This document shows positions 7,839 to 16,248 of a stretch of 64,000 bases of DNA, piece by piece. Each line of letters opens with the position of its first letter. The stretch's first letter is position 1. The translations under genes and the position numbers were made by a program. A model generated the notes under the pieces. The model did no database searches and was not told the DNA's origin. It saw only the letters and a list, made by a program, of their open reading frames with translations. Source of the stretch: Patiriisocius_A hiemis (GTDB taxonomy: Bacteria; Bacteroidota; Bacteroidia; Flavobacteriales; Flavobacteriaceae); assembly GCF_031846325.1 (NCBI RefSeq), contig NZ_JAVRHZ010000003.1, positions 149,987 to 213,986 of the forward strand. Reading direction: 5' to 3'.

Positions 7839-8996
7839 TTAATTAAAAAATGTTTTATTATCACTATTCATTCTTCTTAATAATGGAGAGCATCTGTATC
7901 TGTCCTCTCTATACTCATCATAAAGTATGTCTAGTTTTGAGACGCACCAATCAATTCCTTTTTCATCAGCCCAAGCCAATAGTCCTTTTGGATAGTTAAC
8001 TCCCTTTGTCATTGCATTATCAATATCTTGAGCCGAAGCTATGTTTAAAAATAAAGCATCTGCCGCTTCATTTATGAGCATTACTAGTATTCTGTCTACA
8101 ATTTTTTGTGCTAAGGCTACATCTTCAATTGGTTTAGGATTAGTAGCGCCTTCGGCATAGTTATAATATCCTTTTCCTGATTTTCTGCCTAAATATCCTG
8201 CTTCAGAAAAACGTTTTTGAGTAAACGCTGGCTTGTACCTTGGGTCGTAATAGAAGGCTTTAAAAACAGTTTCGGTAACTGTGTAATTAACATCATTACC
8301 TATAAAATCCATTAATTGAAAAGGTCCCATTCTAAAACCTCCTAAAGATTTCATAGCCCAATCAATTGTAGCAAAATCTGCAATGCCTTCTTCATAAATA
8401 CGAAGTGCTTCTCCATAAAAAGGTCGCGCTACTCTATTTACAATAAATCCAGGTGTATCTTTTGCAACTGCGACAGTTTTACCCCAGTTATTAATAGTTT
8501 CGACAGTTTTAGCGAGTATCTTTTCTGAAGTTTGTATTGCAGGAATTACCTCAACTAGTTTCATTAAAGGTGCGGGATTAAAAAAGTGAATCCCAATACA
8601 GCGTTTTGGTTTTTTTAAAGATGCTGCAATAGAAGCAATGGATAATGAAGAGGTGTTTGAAGCAATGATACATTTTTTAGAGACATATTCTTCCAATTCC
8701 TGAAATACTTTCTTTTTAATCTCTAGATTCTCGATAATAGCTTCAATAATAAGATTGCTGTCAGACAAATCTTTTAGGGAAGAAACATAACTTATATTGG
8801 ATTGAATCCTTTGTTTTTCATGAGCATCAATTCTTCCTTTCTCTATTAATCGCGATAAAATTTTATCTAAACTAGTTTTTGCTTTATCAAGTGCATCCTG
8901 ATTGGTATCATATAGTTTTACTACACAACCAGCGGTTGCTGCAACTTGTGCAATACCAGAACCCATAGTACCTGCGCCAATAACTCCTACATTCAT
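7839..8996 (-). CDS. paaH: PaaH 3-hydroxyadipyl-CoA dehydrogenase
   Basis: An NAD-dependent 3-hydroxyacyl-CoA dehydrogenase that oxidises 3-hydroxyadipyl-CoA to 3-oxoadipyl-CoA. The Rossmann motif GVIGAGTMGSGIA sits at the N-terminus. The 3HCDH signature FFNPAPLMKLVEVI includes the catalytic His just before it (GIHFFNP). A 3HCDH C-terminal domain follows, with a second partial repeat near the end. The start at 8996 (MNVGVIGAG, 385 residues) is preferred over the frame start at 9065, because the 23 extra residues fall inside paaG and match no family member. The start lies just past the paaG stop (8998-9000), a tight coupling. Confidence 0.92.
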   Translation of the reverse strand: MNVGVIGAGTMGSGIAQVAATAGCVVKLYDTNQDALDKAKTSLDKILSRLIEKGRIDAHEKQRIQSNISYVSSLKDLSDSNLIIEAIIENLEIKKKVFQELEEYVSKKCIIASNTSSLSIASIAASLKKPKRCIGIHFFNPAPLMKLVEVIPAIQTSEKILAKTVETINNWGKTVAVAKDTPGFIVNRVARPFYGEALRIYEEGIADFATIDWAMKSLGGFRMGPFQLMDFIGNDVNYTVTETVFKAFYYDPRYKPAFTQKRFSEAGYLGRKSGKGYYNYAEGATNPKPIEDVALAQKIVDRILVMLINEAADALFLNIASAQDIDNAMTKGVNYPKGLLAWADEKGIDWCVSKLDILYDEYREDRYRCSPLLRRMNSDNKTFFN

Positions 8997-8997
8997 G

Positions 8998-9783
8998 TTA
9001 TTTTCCTTTAAAGTTTGGTTTTCTTTTTTCAATAAATGCGGCAACTCCTTCTGCATAATCTTCACTTTGTGCTGCCTCTATTTGTAATTTAGATTCTAAA
9101 TCTAATTGTTGCTCTAATGAGTTAGACATCGAATTATTTAATAACTCTTTTGTCATTGCCAATGCTTTTGTTGGCATAAGAGCAATATGTTCAGCTAGTT
9201 TTACTGCTTCTTCAGAAAAAACTTCAGAAGGAATTACTTTATATACCATTCCTAGCTTTTCTGCTTCTGCTGCTGAAACTTTATCACCTAACATCATTAA
9301 AGCAGAAGCTTTTTGAAACCCTATTAATCTTGGCAAAAAAAATGTGCCACCACTATCTGGTATTAATCCAATTTTGCTAAAGGCCTGAATAAAACTCGCT
9401 TTATCTGACGCTATTACAATATCACAAGCTAAGGCAATATTTGCTCCAGCACCCGCAGCAACTCCATTTACAGCAGCAATAACTGGTTTACTGATGCTTC
9501 TAATTTTTGAAATAATAGGATTATAATGCTCTTCTAATATTTTTTTAAAACCTGGGTTTAACTCTGGAGTAGTAACTTCTTTTAAGTCTTGTCCTGCACA
9601 AAATGCTTTCCCATTACCTGTTAAAAGAATGGCTCTTACTTTTGAATTATTTTCACATTCATCTAAGTGATGTTGTAGTGATAATGCCATGTCTCTATTA
9701 AAGCTATTAAAAACCTCTGGGCGGTTTAAGGAAATATTAGCTATGTTGTTTTGAACATTTATTTCTATTGACTTATTATCCAT
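8998..9783 (-). CDS. paaG: PaaG ring-1,2-epoxyphenylacetyl-CoA isomerase
   Basis: A 261-residue crotonase-fold enzyme that converts 1,2-epoxyphenylacetyl-CoA to oxepin-CoA. It follows E. coli PaaG closely along its whole length: NRPEVFNSFN, FCAGQDL, the oxyanion segment NGVAAGAGANIALACD, and FSKIGLIPDSGGT, which carries the family's catalytic aspartate. The ends SEDYAEGVAAFIEKR and PNFKGK also match. It lies between paaD (15-base gap) and paaH (overlapping start region). This resemblance separates it clearly from the other crotonase at 2650. Confidence 0.93.
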   Translation of the reverse strand: MDNKSIEINVQNNIANISLNRPEVFNSFNRDMALSLQHHLDECENNSKVRAILLTGNGKAFCAGQDLKEVTTPELNPGFKKILEEHYNPIISKIRSISKPVIAAVNGVAAGAGANIALACDIVIASDKASFIQAFSKIGLIPDSGGTFFLPRLIGFQKASALMMLGDKVSAAEAEKLGMVYKVIPSEVFSEEAVKLAEHIALMPTKALAMTKELLNNSMSNSLEQQLDLESKLQIEAAQSEDYAEGVAAFIEKRKPNFKGK

Positions 9784-9798
9784 TATAATTAGTTATTA

Positions 9799-10302
9799 TT
9801 ATTTAAGGCATTTAAAATAATCAAAAGGTTCTTGGCAATCGTTACATTTAAACAGTGCTTTACAAGCGGTAGAACCAAATTGACTTACTAAATGTGTGTT
9901 TCTACTTCCACATTGAGGACACTTTACTTTTTTAGCATTACCTAGGAGTACATCTTTATCTGCTGTTTCAGAAAGTGGTCTTGCTATACCGTACTCCTCC
10001 ATTTTTTGTAGCCCTTCCTCACTAATCCAATCTGTTGACCAAGCTGGAGATAAAACAAGCTCTATAGTAACTTTTTTTCCTAAAGGTTTGAAAGCAGCTT
10101 TTAAATCATCTCCAATTACATCCATTGCTGGGCAGCCAGAATATGTGGGAGTGAGTTTAATTGAAATAACATTATCCTTTTCGGTCGCTTCTCTAATTAC
10201 TCCTAAATCTAAAACTGTTAATACTGGTATTTCTGGGTCTGAGACAGTTTTTAAAACTTCAATTAAGTGTGGTTCTATATGTGCTTGGTGAACTATTGTC
10301 AT
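9799..10302 (-). CDS. paaD: PaaD, phenylacetyl-CoA epoxidase accessory subunit (MIP18/DUF59 family)
   Basis: A 167-residue protein with an N-terminal MIP18/DUF59 domain (about 12-95; DPEIPVLTVLDLGVI and YSGCPAMDVI with C57). A C-terminal cysteine-rich knuckle has C128, C131, C147, C153 and C156. PaaD is needed for epoxidase activity and is thought to help assemble or deliver iron-sulfur clusters. It lies 10 bases after paaC and 15 before paaG in the conserved A-B-C-D order. Confidence 0.94.
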   Translation of the reverse strand: MTIVHQAHIEPHLIEVLKTVSDPEIPVLTVLDLGVIREATEKDNVISIKLTPTYSGCPAMDVIGDDLKAAFKPLGKKVTIELVLSPAWSTDWISEEGLQKMEEYGIARPLSETADKDVLLGNAKKVKCPQCGSRNTHLVSQFGSTACKALFKCNDCQEPFDYFKCLK

Positions 10303-10312
10303 CTTAATAGTT

Positions 10313-11065
10313 TTACCATTTCATATTAGGGTAGGTTCGCTGCATGTATTGTAAATCTGCCAAGAGATAGCCCATATGCTCTGTATGCACTCCTTTTTTC
10401 CCTCCTTTTGTAAAATAGTTATGCTCTGGAGCTTTAAGTTTTGCTTCCTCTAAAACAGCTGTAACTTCTTCGTAGTATTTATCTTTTAATTCTCTAATAT
10501 CAACACCTAGACTATCATCGATCATACTTTTTTCAACATCCGTCACATCGAATAATTCTTCGGTAAATCTCCACAAATCGCTTATTGCTTCTTGTATTTT
10601 TTTATTGCTTTCTTCTGTTCCATCTCCAAGCCTTCTTACCCAATCACTCGAAAACCGTTTGTGGTAACTCACCTCTTTAATTCCTTTTTTTGCAATAGCA
10701 GCTAGAGTTTCATCTTTACTACTTGCTAAAGCTTCCATAAACATAAGATGATAAACATCAAACAAAAATTGTCTTCCCATTACATAACCAAAATGCGTAT
10801 TGGGTTGTTCAACCAACAATACATTTCTATATTCTTTTTCTAGTCTTAAAAAGGCAATATCATCCTCTGTTTTATTTTCTCCTTGAACCTTTGCAGCGTA
10901 TTGGTAATAGTTTCTAGCCTGACCAATTAGGTCTAATGAAATGTTAGTACAGGCTATATCGGTCTCTAATGTTGGACCATGACCACAAAGTTCTCCAAGG
11001 CGTTGGCCAAGTATTAGACTATTATCTGCAATTGAAATTATATAATTATACAAATCGTTTTTCAT
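10313..11065 (-). CDS. paaC: PaaC, phenylacetyl-CoA 1,2-epoxidase structural subunit
   Basis: A 250-residue ferritin-like helical protein that pairs with PaaA in the multicomponent epoxidase. It is the catalytically inactive partner that supports PaaA and the quaternary structure. Typical regions include GHGPTLETDIACTNISLDLIGQARNYYQYAA near the N-terminus, the internal KEVSYHKRFSSDWVRRLGDGT, and the C-terminal GGKKGVHTEHMGYLLADLQYMQRTYP. Length matches the family. It sits 39 bases after paaB and 10 before paaD. Confidence 0.95.
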   Translation of the reverse strand: MKNDLYNYIISIADNSLILGQRLGELCGHGPTLETDIACTNISLDLIGQARNYYQYAAKVQGENKTEDDIAFLRLEKEYRNVLLVEQPNTHFGYVMGRQFLFDVYHLMFMEALASSKDETLAAIAKKGIKEVSYHKRFSSDWVRRLGDGTEESNKKIQEAISDLWRFTEELFDVTDVEKSMIDDSLGVDIRELKDKYYEEVTAVLEEAKLKAPEHNYFTKGGKKGVHTEHMGYLLADLQYMQRTYPNMKW

Positions 11066-11104
11066 AAAGAAAATTGAATTCTGTTTTAAGGTTTTAACTG
11101 TATT

Positions 11105-11392
11105 TTACATATGTTTTACACCATCTGGTAAATCGTAAAAAGTTGGGTGACGATATACCTTGTCTTGAGCTGGTTCAAAAAGTTCTCCATTATTTTCAGG
11201 GTTTGATGCTGTGATATGCTTACTTTCTACTACCCAAATACTAACACCTTCGCTTCTCCTAGTGTAAACGTCTCTTGCATTTTCTAAAGCCATATCTGCA
11301 TCTGCAGCATGTAGGCTTCCAAAATGTCTATGTTCTAAACCGTTTTTACTTCTCACAAATATTTCCCAAAGAGGCCAATTTTTTTTTGACAT
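11105..11392 (-). CDS. paaB: PaaB, phenylacetyl-CoA 1,2-epoxidase bridging subunit
   Basis: A 95-residue subunit. The family pattern is clear: WPLWEIFVRSKNGLEHRHFGSLHAADADMALENARDVYTRR, then EGVSIWVVES and the end DKVYRHPTFYDLPDGVKHM. PaaB dimers bridge PaaAC heterodimers. The start lies two bases after the paaA stop, so expression is translationally coupled. Confidence 0.95.
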   Translation of the reverse strand: MSKKNWPLWEIFVRSKNGLEHRHFGSLHAADADMALENARDVYTRRSEGVSIWVVESKHITASNPENNGELFEPAQDKVYRHPTFYDLPDGVKHM

Positions 11393-11394
11393 AT

Positions 11395-12351
11395 CTATAC
11401 TGCTTTTCTTTTATTACTACTTTCTTTCTTTTCGGCATAAGCCATGGCAGCATCACGTACCCAAGCTCCATTTTCCCATGCGTTAACTCTAGCATTCATA
11501 CGCTCTTTATTGCAAGGACCATGTCCTTTAACTACTTGCCAGAATTCTTCCCAATCTATTTCTCCAAAGTCATAGTGTCCAGTTTCTTCATTCCATTTTA
11601 AATCTGGATCTGGGACTGTAAGCCCTAGAATATCTGCCTGAGGTACAGTTTGATCTATAAATTGTTGACGAAGCTCATCGTTAGTTTTTCTTTTAAGTTT
11701 CCACTTCATGGACTGTTCTGTGTGTACAGAAACATCATCTGTAGGGCCTAACATCATTAAGCTTGGCCACCACCATCTATTTAATGCATCTTGCGCCATT
11801 TCCTTTTGCTCTGGGGTTCCATTGCAAAGCGTGAGCATAATCTCAAAACCTTGACGTTGATGAAAACTTTCTTCCTTACAAACTCTTACCATAGCTCTTG
11901 CGTAAGGACCAAAAGAAGTATTACATAATGGAACTTGATTAATTATAGCAGCTCCATCAACAAGCCAACCAATCGCTCCCATATCTGCCCATGTTACTGT
12001 AGGGTAATTAAATATTGAAGAATACTTTGCTTTTCCGGAGTGTAATTGCTCATATAACTCATCACGAGATACACCTAATGTTTCACAAGCTGAATAAAGG
12101 TATAATCCATGACCAGCCTCGTCTTGTACTTTTGCGAGCAAAGCTGCTTTACGCCTTAAAGAAGGAGCTCTTGTTATCCAGTTTCCTTCTGGCAACATTC
12201 CAATTATTTCACTATGTGCATGTTGTGAAATTTGCCTTATATGCGTTTTTCTATACTTCTCTGGCATCCAATCTTTAGGTTCTATTTTTTCATCACGCGC
12301 GATGCGAGCTTCAAAAATTTCTTCTAAGTTTTTTACATCTTTTTCACTCAT
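11395..12351 (-). CDS. paaA: PaaA, catalytic di-iron subunit of phenylacetyl-CoA 1,2-epoxidase
   Basis: The oxygenase subunit that puts one oxygen atom of O2 into the ring of phenylacetyl-CoA. The two ExxH iron-binding motifs are E78-x-x-H81 (DEAGHGLYLYSACE) and E161-x-x-H164 (KEESFHQRQGFEI). Length (318) and the C-terminal WEEFWQVVKGHGPCNKERMNAR segment are standard. It is the second gene of the paaE-A-B-C-D unit, 23 bases after paaE. Placing paaE before paaA differs from the E. coli ABCDE order. Confidence 0.96.
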   Translation of the reverse strand: MSEKDVKNLEEIFEARIARDEKIEPKDWMPEKYRKTHIRQISQHAHSEIIGMLPEGNWITRAPSLRRKAALLAKVQDEAGHGLYLYSACETLGVSRDELYEQLHSGKAKYSSIFNYPTVTWADMGAIGWLVDGAAIINQVPLCNTSFGPYARAMVRVCKEESFHQRQGFEIMLTLCNGTPEQKEMAQDALNRWWWPSLMMLGPTDDVSVHTEQSMKWKLKRKTNDELRQQFIDQTVPQADILGLTVPDPDLKWNEETGHYDFGEIDWEEFWQVVKGHGPCNKERMNARVNAWENGAWVRDAAMAYAEKKESSNKRKAV

Positions 12352-12374
12352 AATTCTTTCTTTTAATTCTTAAT

Positions 12375-13448
12375 CTAAACATCAAAGTCTACTTTCACTT
12401 TTTGTGTAGTAGGAACAGCTTGACAACTCAACACTAAATTTTGAGACACTTCTTTTTCGTCTAAAGCATAATTTATCATCATTTCTACATCTCCATCCAA
12501 TACTTCACATTTACATGTACTACAAACTCCCCCTTTGCAAGCAAATGGTAAGTCTGCTCCTGCTCCAAGGGCAGCATCTAATATGTTGTCATAGTCTTTG
12601 GTCATTGTAAACACAAACTCTTTACCTCCATCTACTATAGTTACTTCAACCCCTTCTACATTTTGCTTTGCTAACCGTTCTTGTCTTGCTTTATCTTCTT
12701 CAGTAAGACCTGTTACAAAAAGTTCAAAGTGAACATTCTCTTTAGGCAAACCAGCATTTACTAAATAGTCACTCACAAAATGCACCATTTGTTCCGGCCC
12801 ACACAAAAACACCTCATTTGTATCTGGAATATCTATAAAGGTCTTTGTTAAGATATCCATTTTTTCTTCATTAAACCTCCCATTAAGAAGCTCAATATCT
12901 CTTCTCTCCTTTGTAAGAAAATAATAAATCTCTAGTCTTCCAAAATATTGGTTTCTAAGCTGTTCTAGCTCTTCTTTAAAGATAATGGATTTTGCTGTTT
13001 TATTCACATAAAATAGCTTACAAGTTGATTTAGGCTCAGCACTAAGGTGAGTTTTAATCATAGAAAGTACTGGTGTGATACCACTTCCAGCAGCAAAAAA
13101 GAGATAATTTTTAGGCTTGTCTGGCGCTATCTCAACTCCAAATACACCACTTGGCTCCATTACTTCTATTGTATCTCCTGTTTTAAGAACATCGTTTGCA
13201 TATGTAGAAAACTTACCTCCAAGTATTTTCTTTACTGCAACTTTCCATTCTCCATCTGTTGGGCAGGAACATAAACTATAAGAACGACGAACATCTTCAC
13301 CATCTATAGTAGCTCGTAAGGTTAAATGTTGTCCTTGCCTGTATTTAAAACTATCTTTTAAATTTTCAGGAATATCAAAACCTATTACGGTGCAATCGTC
13401 TGTTTCTTTGTAGACTTCTTTTGCAGTTAATGTATGAAATGTAGCCAC
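12375..13448 (-). CDS. paaE: PaaE, reductase of phenylacetyl-CoA 1,2-epoxidase
   Basis: Transfers electrons from NADPH to the di-iron centre of PaaA. It has an N-terminal FAD domain (RRSYSLCSCP, about 55-64), a central NAD(P)-binding domain (FAAGSGITPVLSMI; LCGPEQMV), and a C-terminal plant-type [2Fe-2S] ferredoxin domain with C304, C309, C312 and C342 (C-x4-C-x2-C-x29-C). Total length is 357. The start codon appears to be GTG at 13448 (GTG GCT ACA, read on the minus strand). It is the first structural gene of the operon, directly behind a strong promoter/operator at 13467-13498. Confidence 0.95.
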   Translation of the reverse strand: MATFHTLTAKEVYKETDDCTVIGFDIPENLKDSFKYRQGQHLTLRATIDGEDVRRSYSLCSCPTDGEWKVAVKKILGGKFSTYANDVLKTGDTIEVMEPSGVFGVEIAPDKPKNYLFFAAGSGITPVLSMIKTHLSAEPKSTCKLFYVNKTAKSIIFKEELEQLRNQYFGRLEIYYFLTKERRDIELLNGRFNEEKMDILTKTFIDIPDTNEVFLCGPEQMVHFVSDYLVNAGLPKENVHFELFVTGLTEEDKARQERLAKQNVEGVEVTIVDGGKEFVFTMTKDYDNILDAALGAGADLPFACKGGVCSTCKCEVLDGDVEMMINYALDEKEVSQNLVLSCQAVPTTQKVKVDFDV

Positions 13449-13466
13449 GAATTAAATTTAATTACA

Positions 13467-13498
13467 CAAAACTAACGATTGTTAGTTACAATAGCAAA
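13467..13498 (-). promoter_or_regulatory. Promoter of the paaEABCD operon with overlapping TetR-type operator
   Basis: On the minus strand a -33 TTTG (13498-13495), a 20-base spacer and a -7 TAGTTTTG (13474-13467) fit the Bacteroidota consensus exactly. Transcription would begin about 15 bases before the paaE GTG. The palindrome AACTAAC-GATT-GTTAGTT (13470-13487, 7-base arms) covers the -7 box and part of the spacer. It is probably the operator for the TetR regulator encoded just upstream, repressing by blocking RNA polymerase. The link to that regulator is inferred from position. Confidence 0.65.
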
Positions 13499-13528
13499 CA
13501 CTTTAATATTTCGTTTACTTTTAGGGTT

Positions 13529-14101
13529 CTAATGATTAGCAATACCCTGTAACATGATTGCAACCATATCCTTTTTTAAAACATTTTCGTCTAACTTTCC
13601 TCTTTTTTGATACCATAAATAGAGGGTTCTAAGAGTAGATAGTATAGAAAAAAGAATTACTTCTGGGTGATTATTTGTTAGACTTTTGTCTCTTATGCCC
13701 TCCTTTATTATACTTCTGAAGTTTTCTTCATAATCATCTCGCATCTTTATATATGATTTTCTATTTTCTTCTTCAAGATGCATCCAATCATTATTAAGCG
13801 CCGCAAGCCCTTCGGAGTAATTTACAGTTATATCAATATGAAGTTCTATAATTTTTTCAATTTTTTGTATTGGCGTTAGCGTTTCAGAAACTACAGCGTT
13901 CATTCCATTTGTAAACTCATGAGCAACTTCAAGAATAAGGGTAGATAAAATTTCTTGTTTTCCTTGTATATGATTATACAAGCTAGAAGCTTTAATCCCC
14001 ATAGCCTTCGCTATATCCCTCATAGAAACAGCTTGAAACCCTTTTTCTTTAAAAAGTTTTGAGGCAATTACAATAATTTCTTGCTTGCGTGTAAGTTTCA
14101 T
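13529..14101 (-). CDS. TetR/AcrR family regulator, probable repressor of the paa operon
   Basis: A 190-residue regulator with a TetR-type N-terminal HTH (about 5-52; KLFKEKGFQAVSMRDIAKAMGIKASSLYNHIQGKQEIL) and a C-terminal helical ligand domain. In Thermus and several other groups the phenylacetate genes are controlled by a TetR-family PaaR whose effector is phenylacetyl-CoA. Position at the head of the paa cluster, 80 bases before paaE on the same strand, suggests the same here. The intervening gap contains a promoter overlapped by a palindrome. The effector is inferred. Confidence 0.87.
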   Translation of the reverse strand: MKLTRKQEIIVIASKLFKEKGFQAVSMRDIAKAMGIKASSLYNHIQGKQEILSTLILEVAHEFTNGMNAVVSETLTPIQKIEKIIELHIDITVNYSEGLAALNNDWMHLEEENRKSYIKMRDDYEENFRSIIKEGIRDKSLTNNHPEVILFSILSTLRTLYLWYQKRGKLDENVLKKDMVAIMLQGIANH

Positions 14102-14171
14102 TAAAACGAAGATACTAAAAATAGGCTTTTGAGGTTTGGAAACTACCTGCCTCTACTTTACTTTTACAGCT

Positions 14172-15923
14172 ATGCAAGCATCCATTGAAAGCAACGAACT
14201 TATAGACCGCTTACCTCCACACCTTAAGCAGTATATTAAGCCGCAAAATTATGAAAACTACACCCCTATAAATCAGGCGGTATGGCGCTATGTGATGCGT
14301 AAAAATGTAGATTATTTAAGTAAAGTTGCGCACAATAGTTATGTAGAAGGACTACAAAAAACAGGCATTTCTATAGATAGTATCCCATCTATGTATGGGA
14401 TGAATAGAATTTTAAAAGAAATAGGATGGGCTGCAGTAGCAGTTGATGGTTTTATTCCTCCTAACGCTTTTATGGAATTTCAGGCGTATAAAATTCTTGT
14501 CATAGCAAGTGATATTCGTCAATTAGAAAATATAGAATATACTCCTGCACCAGATATTATTCATGAAGGTGCTGGGCATGCTCCCATTATTGCAAGTCCT
14601 GATTATGCAGAGTATTTAAGACGATTTGGCGAGATTGGTGCAAAAGCGATTTCTAGTGCGCATGATATTGAAATGTATGAAGCCGTTAGAACACTCTCAA
14701 TCCTTAAAGAAGCCGAGGCTTCTACCAAGGAAGAAATAATAAAGGCCGAAAAAAATGTAGAAGCCTTACAACAAAAAGAAGTACCTCCTTCTGAAATTTC
14801 TTTAATACGAAACTTACATTGGTGGACGGTTGAGTATGGTATGGTTGGTACTATTGAAGACCCAAAAATTTACGGTGCTGGCTTACTTTCTTCCATAGGA
14901 GAAAGTGTTTGGTGTATGAAAGATGAAGTAAAAAAAGTACCTTATTCTATAGAAGCAGCATATCAAGAATTTGATATTACAAAACCTCAACCTCAACTTT
15001 TTGTAACTCCAGATTTTGCCTACTTACAGCAAGTATTAGAAGAGTTTGCAAACACCATGGCAGTTCGTAAAGGAGGTTGGCGAGGTCTTAAAAAATTAAT
15101 TGAGTCCAAACAAATAGGAACTATTGAAATTAGTACTGGACTCCAAATAAGTGGTTCTTTTTCCAAGATGATACAAAATGAAGATAACGAAGTAGTGTAC
15201 TTTGAAACCGAAGGAGAAACAGCACTTGCATACAGAGAAAAAGAAGTTATTGGGCATGGTATAAGTAGACATAAAAATGGGTTTAGATCACCTTTAGGAA
15301 AACTAAAAGGGATTAATCTTGCCATAGAAAATATGGGGCCAAGAGACCTAGCAGCTTATAATTTTTACGATGGAAAGCCTATTGAGTTTGAATTTGAAAG
15401 TGGGATTCATGTAAAAGGAATGAATGTTACTGGTATGCGAAATATTAAGGGAGAATTAATGCTTATTCAGTTTACAGATTGTACAGTTACTTATAAAGAT
15501 TCAGTTTTGTTCACACCAGAAGATGGTGATTTTGACATGGCTGTAGGAAAAGAAATTGTATCTGCTTTCGCAGGTGCTGCAGATTATTTATCTTTTCCTG
15601 TTCAGCAGCAAGTAAGCCAGACAAAAACAATAAAAGTCACGCAATCTGAAACAGAGAAAAACCTCATTGAATTTTATAAGGAAGTACGTGAAATTCGTGA
15701 AACTACAAATGCCTCACTTACTCCCGATCAAAACAATAAGCTCAAAGAAATTTTTGATACTTTAAAAAAAGTATATCCAAGAGATTGGCTACTACCTCTA
15801 GAAATACTAGAATTAACTAATGATGCTAGTGTACTAGAATACTTAATCGCATTAAAAGAAAGAAGGCCAGAAATTGCACACCTAATTGATGATGGTTTAC
15901 TTCTTCTAGAAAAAAACAATTAG
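14172..15923 (+). CDS. Aromatic amino acid hydroxylase (phenylalanine-4-hydroxylase-like), long Bacteroidota form
   Basis: The N-terminal ~310 residues form a pterin- and iron-dependent hydroxylase domain, expected to turn phenylalanine into tyrosine. The facial-triad motif HEGAGHAP gives H131 and H136, and the third ligand is the Glu of MYEAVRTL (E170). The protein continues to 583 residues, with a C-terminal ~270-residue part of unassigned function. That part is followed by a charged helical tail. Start at 14172 (MQASIESN) is preferred because the 12-residue extension to 14136 is poorly family-like. The gene is divergent from the TetR gene and close to paa, which may link phenylalanine use with phenylacetate use. 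Confidence 0.88.
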   Translation: MQASIESNELIDRLPPHLKQYIKPQNYENYTPINQAVWRYVMRKNVDYLSKVAHNSYVEGLQKTGISIDSIPSMYGMNRILKEIGWAAVAVDGFIPPNAFMEFQAYKILVIASDIRQLENIEYTPAPDIIHEGAGHAPIIASPDYAEYLRRFGEIGAKAISSAHDIEMYEAVRTLSILKEAEASTKEEIIKAEKNVEALQQKEVPPSEISLIRNLHWWTVEYGMVGTIEDPKIYGAGLLSSIGESVWCMKDEVKKVPYSIEAAYQEFDITKPQPQLFVTPDFAYLQQVLEEFANTMAVRKGGWRGLKKLIESKQIGTIEISTGLQISGSFSKMIQNEDNEVVYFETEGETALAYREKEVIGHGISRHKNGFRSPLGKLKGINLAIENMGPRDLAAYNFYDGKPIEFEFESGIHVKGMNVTGMRNIKGELMLIQFTDCTVTYKDSVLFTPEDGDFDMAVGKEIVSAFAGAADYLSFPVQQQVSQTKTIKVTQSETEKNLIEFYKEVREIRETTNASLTPDQNNKLKEIFDTLKKVYPRDWLLPLEILELTNDASVLEYLIALKERRPEIAHLIDDGLLLLEKNN

Positions 15924-15945
15924 CTTAAAACTAATATCAAAACTT

Positions 15946-16248
15946 ATGGGATTATTTAGTTTTTTTAACAGAAATAAAAACAAGCTACAGGGCTTCTTAG
16001 ATAGAGATGCTATCCTGTTGGATGTACGCACGCATCAAGAGTACAACGAAGGGTCTATCGATGGCGCTTTACACATACCTTTAAAAGAAGTGTCTTCTAA
16101 TATTGATACTCTAAAAAAGAAAAACGCCCCTATAATCGCATTTTGTAAAAGTGGTGGCAGAAGTGCCATCGCTACCGGCATACTTAAAAAACATGGTATT
16201 GAAGCGCTTAATGGAGGTGGAAAAAATTCTCTTGAAAGAAAACTATAA
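15946..16248 (+). CDS. Single-domain rhodanese-like protein
   Basis: A 100-residue sulfurtransferase-fold protein. The rhodanese N-motif (ILLDVRTHQEYNEGSIDGALHIPL) and the active-site loop AFCKSGGRSA with C67 are intact, so it is probably active in sulfane sulfur transfer. No signal peptide is seen. It follows the hydroxylase gene by 22 bases and may share its transcript. The 3' end overlaps the convergent DUF4230 gene by six bases. Confidence 0.88.
   Translation: MGLFSFFNRNKNKLQGFLDRDAILLDVRTHQEYNEGSIDGALHIPLKEVSSNIDTLKKKNAPIIAFCKSGGRSAIATGILKKHGIEALNGGGKNSLERKL

Noticed and set aside
14128..14161. TTTG-N22-TACTTTAC as the promoter of the hydroxylase gene
   Set aside because: The -7 box has two mismatches and the spacer is too long; support is too weak to list.
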